DNA from: UBA2970 sp965221075
Lineage (GTDB): Bacteria > Verrucomicrobiota > Verrucomicrobiia > Limisphaerales > AAA164-E04
Direction: 5' to 3'
DNA: 64,000 bases
Assembly: GCA_965221075.1 (NCBI GenBank)
Contig: OZ244865.1
Coordinates: 806,001 to 870,000, forward strand
A program made the translations under genes and the position numbers. The notes below the pieces were generated by a model. That model was not told the DNA's origin. It did not search any database and saw only the letters and a list, made by a program, of their open reading frames with translations. Positions within the stretch are counted from its first letter, which is position 1. Each line of letters begins with the position of its first letter. Shown here in pieces: positions 61,994 through 64,000 of this stretch.

Positions 61994-62434
61994 TCAGGCG
62001 GGGCGTCCGGACGCCGCTCCGTCCCTGAGCGAGGATACCGCCAGGGAGCGGATCTTCTGCACCATGGCGTGGAGGCCGGTGCTGCGGGTGGGGCTCAGGT
62101 GCCGGTCCAGGCCCAGGCGCACGAAGACCGAGCCTGCGTCCACCGACAGGATCTCCTCGGGCGTCCTGCCCGAGTAGAGGATCTGCAGCATGGCGATCAG
62201 GCCCTTGACGATCTGGGAGTTGCTGTCGGCCCGGAACTCGATGCGCAGGGGAGGGCCGGTCCGGATCCGCTCCTTGAGCCAGACGGTGGCCTGGCATCCC
62301 TTGACCCGGTTCTCCTCGATCCGGTCGGCGTCATCCAGCGGTGGCATCCTTCCGCCCAGCTCCATCAGGTAGGCGTAGCGGTCCTCCCAGCTTTCCAGCA
62401 GGCCGAAGCTGTCGATCAGATCCTCAATGGTCAT
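61994..62434 (-). CDS. sufE: SufE family sulfur acceptor protein
   Basis: 146 residues. LIDSFGLLESWEDRYAYLMELG and the active-site Cys47 in VKGCQATVWL are diagnostic. SufE accepts persulfide from SufS and passes it to the scaffold in Fe-S cluster assembly. No sufS, sufB or sufC gene is beside it. Its start lies inside the dxr 3' end (11-bp overlap), so it is probably co-translated with cdsA and dxr. Confidence 0.92.
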   Translation of the reverse strand: MTIEDLIDSFGLLESWEDRYAYLMELGGRMPPLDDADRIEENRVKGCQATVWLKERIRTGPPLRIEFRADSNSQIVKGLIAMLQILYSGRTPEEILSVDAGSVFVRLGLDRHLSPTRSTGLHAMVQKIRSLAVSSLRDGAASGRPA

Positions 62435-63581
62435 GGCCGGCAACGAGTCGCTCTGCCGTCCGTCGGGCCCACGAATCGGCCTCCAGAATGGATTCCAGAT
62501 CCGAGGCTTCCCGGACACGGTGCGCCTCCATGGCCCCTCCCACGATCTCGAAGATCCCGGCGAAGCCAAGGCTTCCCCGGCAGAAGCTCTCCACGGCCAC
62601 CTCGTTGGCCGCGTTGAGCACCGCGGGCAGGGTGCCTCCCCTGAGGCCCGCCTCCCGGGCCAGGTCCAGCGAGGGGAACTTCGCCGGATCGGGCTCCTCG
62701 AAGGTCAGGGAGCCGATCCGGGCCAGGTCGGTCTGCACCCGCTTGCTGCCTACCCGCTCGGGCCAGGTGAGGGCGTACTGGATCGGCAGGCACATGTCCG
62801 GGGTAGAGAGCTGGGCCAGGATCGAGCCGTCCACGTACTCCACCATGGAGTGGATCACGCTCTGGGGATGCACCACCACCCGCACCCTCTCCATCCCGAT
62901 GCCGAAGAGCCAGCGGGCCTCGATCATCTCCAGCCCCTTGTTGAACAGGGTGGAGGAGTCGATGGTGATCTTCGGCCCCATCTTCCAGGAAGGGTGCTTG
63001 AGGGCGTCCTCCAGGCCGATCTCGCCGAAGGTCTCCAGGGGCCGGGTGCGGAAGGGCCCCCCCGAAGCGGTCAGCCACAGGTGGCGCACCGAATCCGCGG
63101 GCCGGTCCTCGAGGCACTGGAAGATGGCCGAGTGCTCGCTGTCCACCGCCAGGACCCGCACTCCGTGCCGGCGGGCCTCCCCCATGATCAGCTCCCCGGC
63201 CATCACCAGGATCTCCTTGGAGGCCACCGCGATGTCCTTGCCGGCCCGGATGGCGGCCAGGGCCGGCTCCAGGCCTCCGGTCCCCACGATCGCGATCAGC
63301 ACGATGTCCGCCTCGGGAAGCCGGGCCAGCTCCACCAGCCCCTCCGGGCCGCTGGCGATCCGCACCCCGCCGGGCGCCTCCTCCCTCAGGCGCCCTTCCA
63401 GGGCCGGGTCCCCGATCGAGGCCATGAGGATCCCCTCGCGCCGGGCCTGGCGGGCCAGGGACGACACGCTGCTTCCGGCCGCCAGCCCCACCAGCCGGAT
63501 CCGGTCCGGGAGATCGTCGGCCACCTTGATGGCGCTGGTCCCGATGGACCCGGTGCTTCCGAGCAGCACCACCTTCTTCAT
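62424..63581 (-). CDS. dxr: 1-deoxy-D-xylulose 5-phosphate reductoisomerase
   Basis: 385 residues. Converts DXP to MEP with NADPH. NADPH-binding LLGSTGSIGTSAIKV, ASKEILVMAGELIM, metal-binding VDSEHSAIFQCL, TASGGPFRTRP, HPSWKMGPKITIDSSTLFNKGLEMIEA and the C-terminal VLNAANEVAVE are all present. The gene follows cdsA in an ATGA overlap, the common bacterial cdsA-dxr order. Confidence 0.95.
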   Translation of the reverse strand: MKKVVLLGSTGSIGTSAIKVADDLPDRIRLVGLAAGSSVSSLARQARREGILMASIGDPALEGRLREEAPGGVRIASGPEGLVELARLPEADIVLIAIVGTGGLEPALAAIRAGKDIAVASKEILVMAGELIMGEARRHGVRVLAVDSEHSAIFQCLEDRPADSVRHLWLTASGGPFRTRPLETFGEIGLEDALKHPSWKMGPKITIDSSTLFNKGLEMIEARWLFGIGMERVRVVVHPQSVIHSMVEYVDGSILAQLSTPDMCLPIQYALTWPERVGSKRVQTDLARIGSLTFEEPDPAKFPSLDLAREAGLRGGTLPAVLNAANEVAVESFCRGSLGFAGIFEIVGGAMEAHRVREASDLESILEADSWARRTAERLVAGHDH

Positions 63582-64000
63582 GCCGGCATGGTCGAGGGTT
63601 CCTGGAGGAGCCTGCAGCAGAGGTAGTAGAACGGAGCGCAGAAGAGGAGGCTGTCGACCAGATCCAGGCACCCTCCGATCCCGGGGAAGATCCGGCCCGA
63701 GTCCTTGCTCTGGTTCTCCCGCTTGAAGAGCGACTCCACCAGGTCGCCCGCCACCGCCAGCCCCCCGAAGAGCCCGCCCAGGAGGACGCAGGGGATCCCC
63801 TTGAGCGCCTCGAGGCGATCTCCCAGGGAGTAGGCCAGAGCGGCGCTGGCGGCGGTGGAGAAGAGGACCGCGCCGCAGAATCCCTCCCAGGTCTTGCCCG
63901 AGCTGATCCGGGGGCTCATGCGGTGGCGTCCGAGGAGCGATCCGGCCAGGTAGGCGCCGGTGTCGCTCATCTTGACGACGGCGATGAAATGGAGCAGCCA
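63578..64000 (-). CDS. cdsA: Phosphatidate cytidylyltransferase, C-terminal part (5' end outside window)
   Basis: 140 visible residues. The CDS signature is intact: KMSDTGAYLAGSLLGRHRMSPRISSGKTWEGF, followed by helices and LFKRENQSKDSGRIFPGIGGCLDLVDSLLFCAPFYY. It makes CDP-diacylglycerol from phosphatidate and CTP. The gene continues past position 64000 on the minus strand. Its stop overlaps the dxr start. Confidence 0.93.
   Translation of the reverse strand, partial: WLLHFIAVVKMSDTGAYLAGSLLGRHRMSPRISSGKTWEGFCGAVLFSTAASAALAYSLGDRLEALKGIPCVLLGGLFGGLAVAGDLVESLFKRENQSKDSGRIFPGIGGCLDLVDSLLFCAPFYYLCCRLLQEPSTMPA

Noticed and set aside
1..64000. tRNA, rRNA, CRISPR array or prophage integration sites.
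   Set aside because: Intergenic stretches were read on both strands; no cloverleaf with CCA end, rRNA segment, repeat-spacer array or integrase gene was recognised. Short RNAs could still be missed by eye.

Overview
The window is uniformly GC-rich except around 39.1-41.3 kb. Its gene content fits a Gram-negative member of the Verrucomicrobiota, probably near Opitutae. The pointers are FGly sulfatases, an FGE-like protein, PQQ-type beta-propellers, Tat-exported Gfo/Idh/MocA and xylose-isomerase-like proteins, a c-type cytochrome/DUF1501 pair, prepilin-like proteins with the H-X9-DG motif, a Kdo transferase (LPS) and the MEP isoprenoid pathway. The phylum call is inference from gene families; no rRNA or tRNA gene was recognised.

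0-12 kb: a truncated sulfatase, a Tat-exported TIM-barrel protein and PQQ propeller, a di-haem peroxidase coupled to a class V aminotransferase, a Bax-inhibitor-like membrane protein, three tandem prepilin genes differing in short variable patches, a YceI-like lipoprotein and a second sulfatase. 12-20.5 kb: a NYN-nuclease/cold-shock fusion overlapping leuB, a D-hydroxyacid dehydrogenase, a TPR/CAP-domain operon, and korAB (2-oxoacid:ferredoxin oxidoreductase).

20.6-35 kb (mostly minus strand): a coupled operon of large cytochrome, DUF1501 protein, FGE-like protein and duplicated DUF2061 protein; then tsaD, a C-terminal processing protease, ispD, and the arginine operon argJ-argB-argD-argF. 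35-39 kb: an NTF2-like protein, a 44-aa basic protein on the opposite strand, a SecD-like lipoprotein, and a tight VTC / DUF4956 / HlyD-type operon.

39-48 kb is the most accessory-looking part. It holds an AAA15 ATPase plus RloB-like pair (AbiL/PARIS-type architecture) with lower GC, whose rloB is split by a -1 shift at a run of eight A; then a zinc-ribbon Ser/Thr kinase and a 1725-residue protein joining a DEDD exonuclease-like domain, a RecQ helicase and a UvrD helicase. Known links between AAA15/RloB proteins and phage defence make this the best place to look for a new system, but the function is inferred.

48-64 kb returns to core and metabolic genes: nhaD-like antiporter and kdtA; a minus-strand Gfo/Idh-SDR-PQQ operon; an orphan HigA-like regulator; a methyltransferase; thrS without a TGS domain; a TAXI-type TRAP transporter (binding lipoprotein plus fused permease); and a cdsA-dxr-sufE minus-strand operon running off the right edge.
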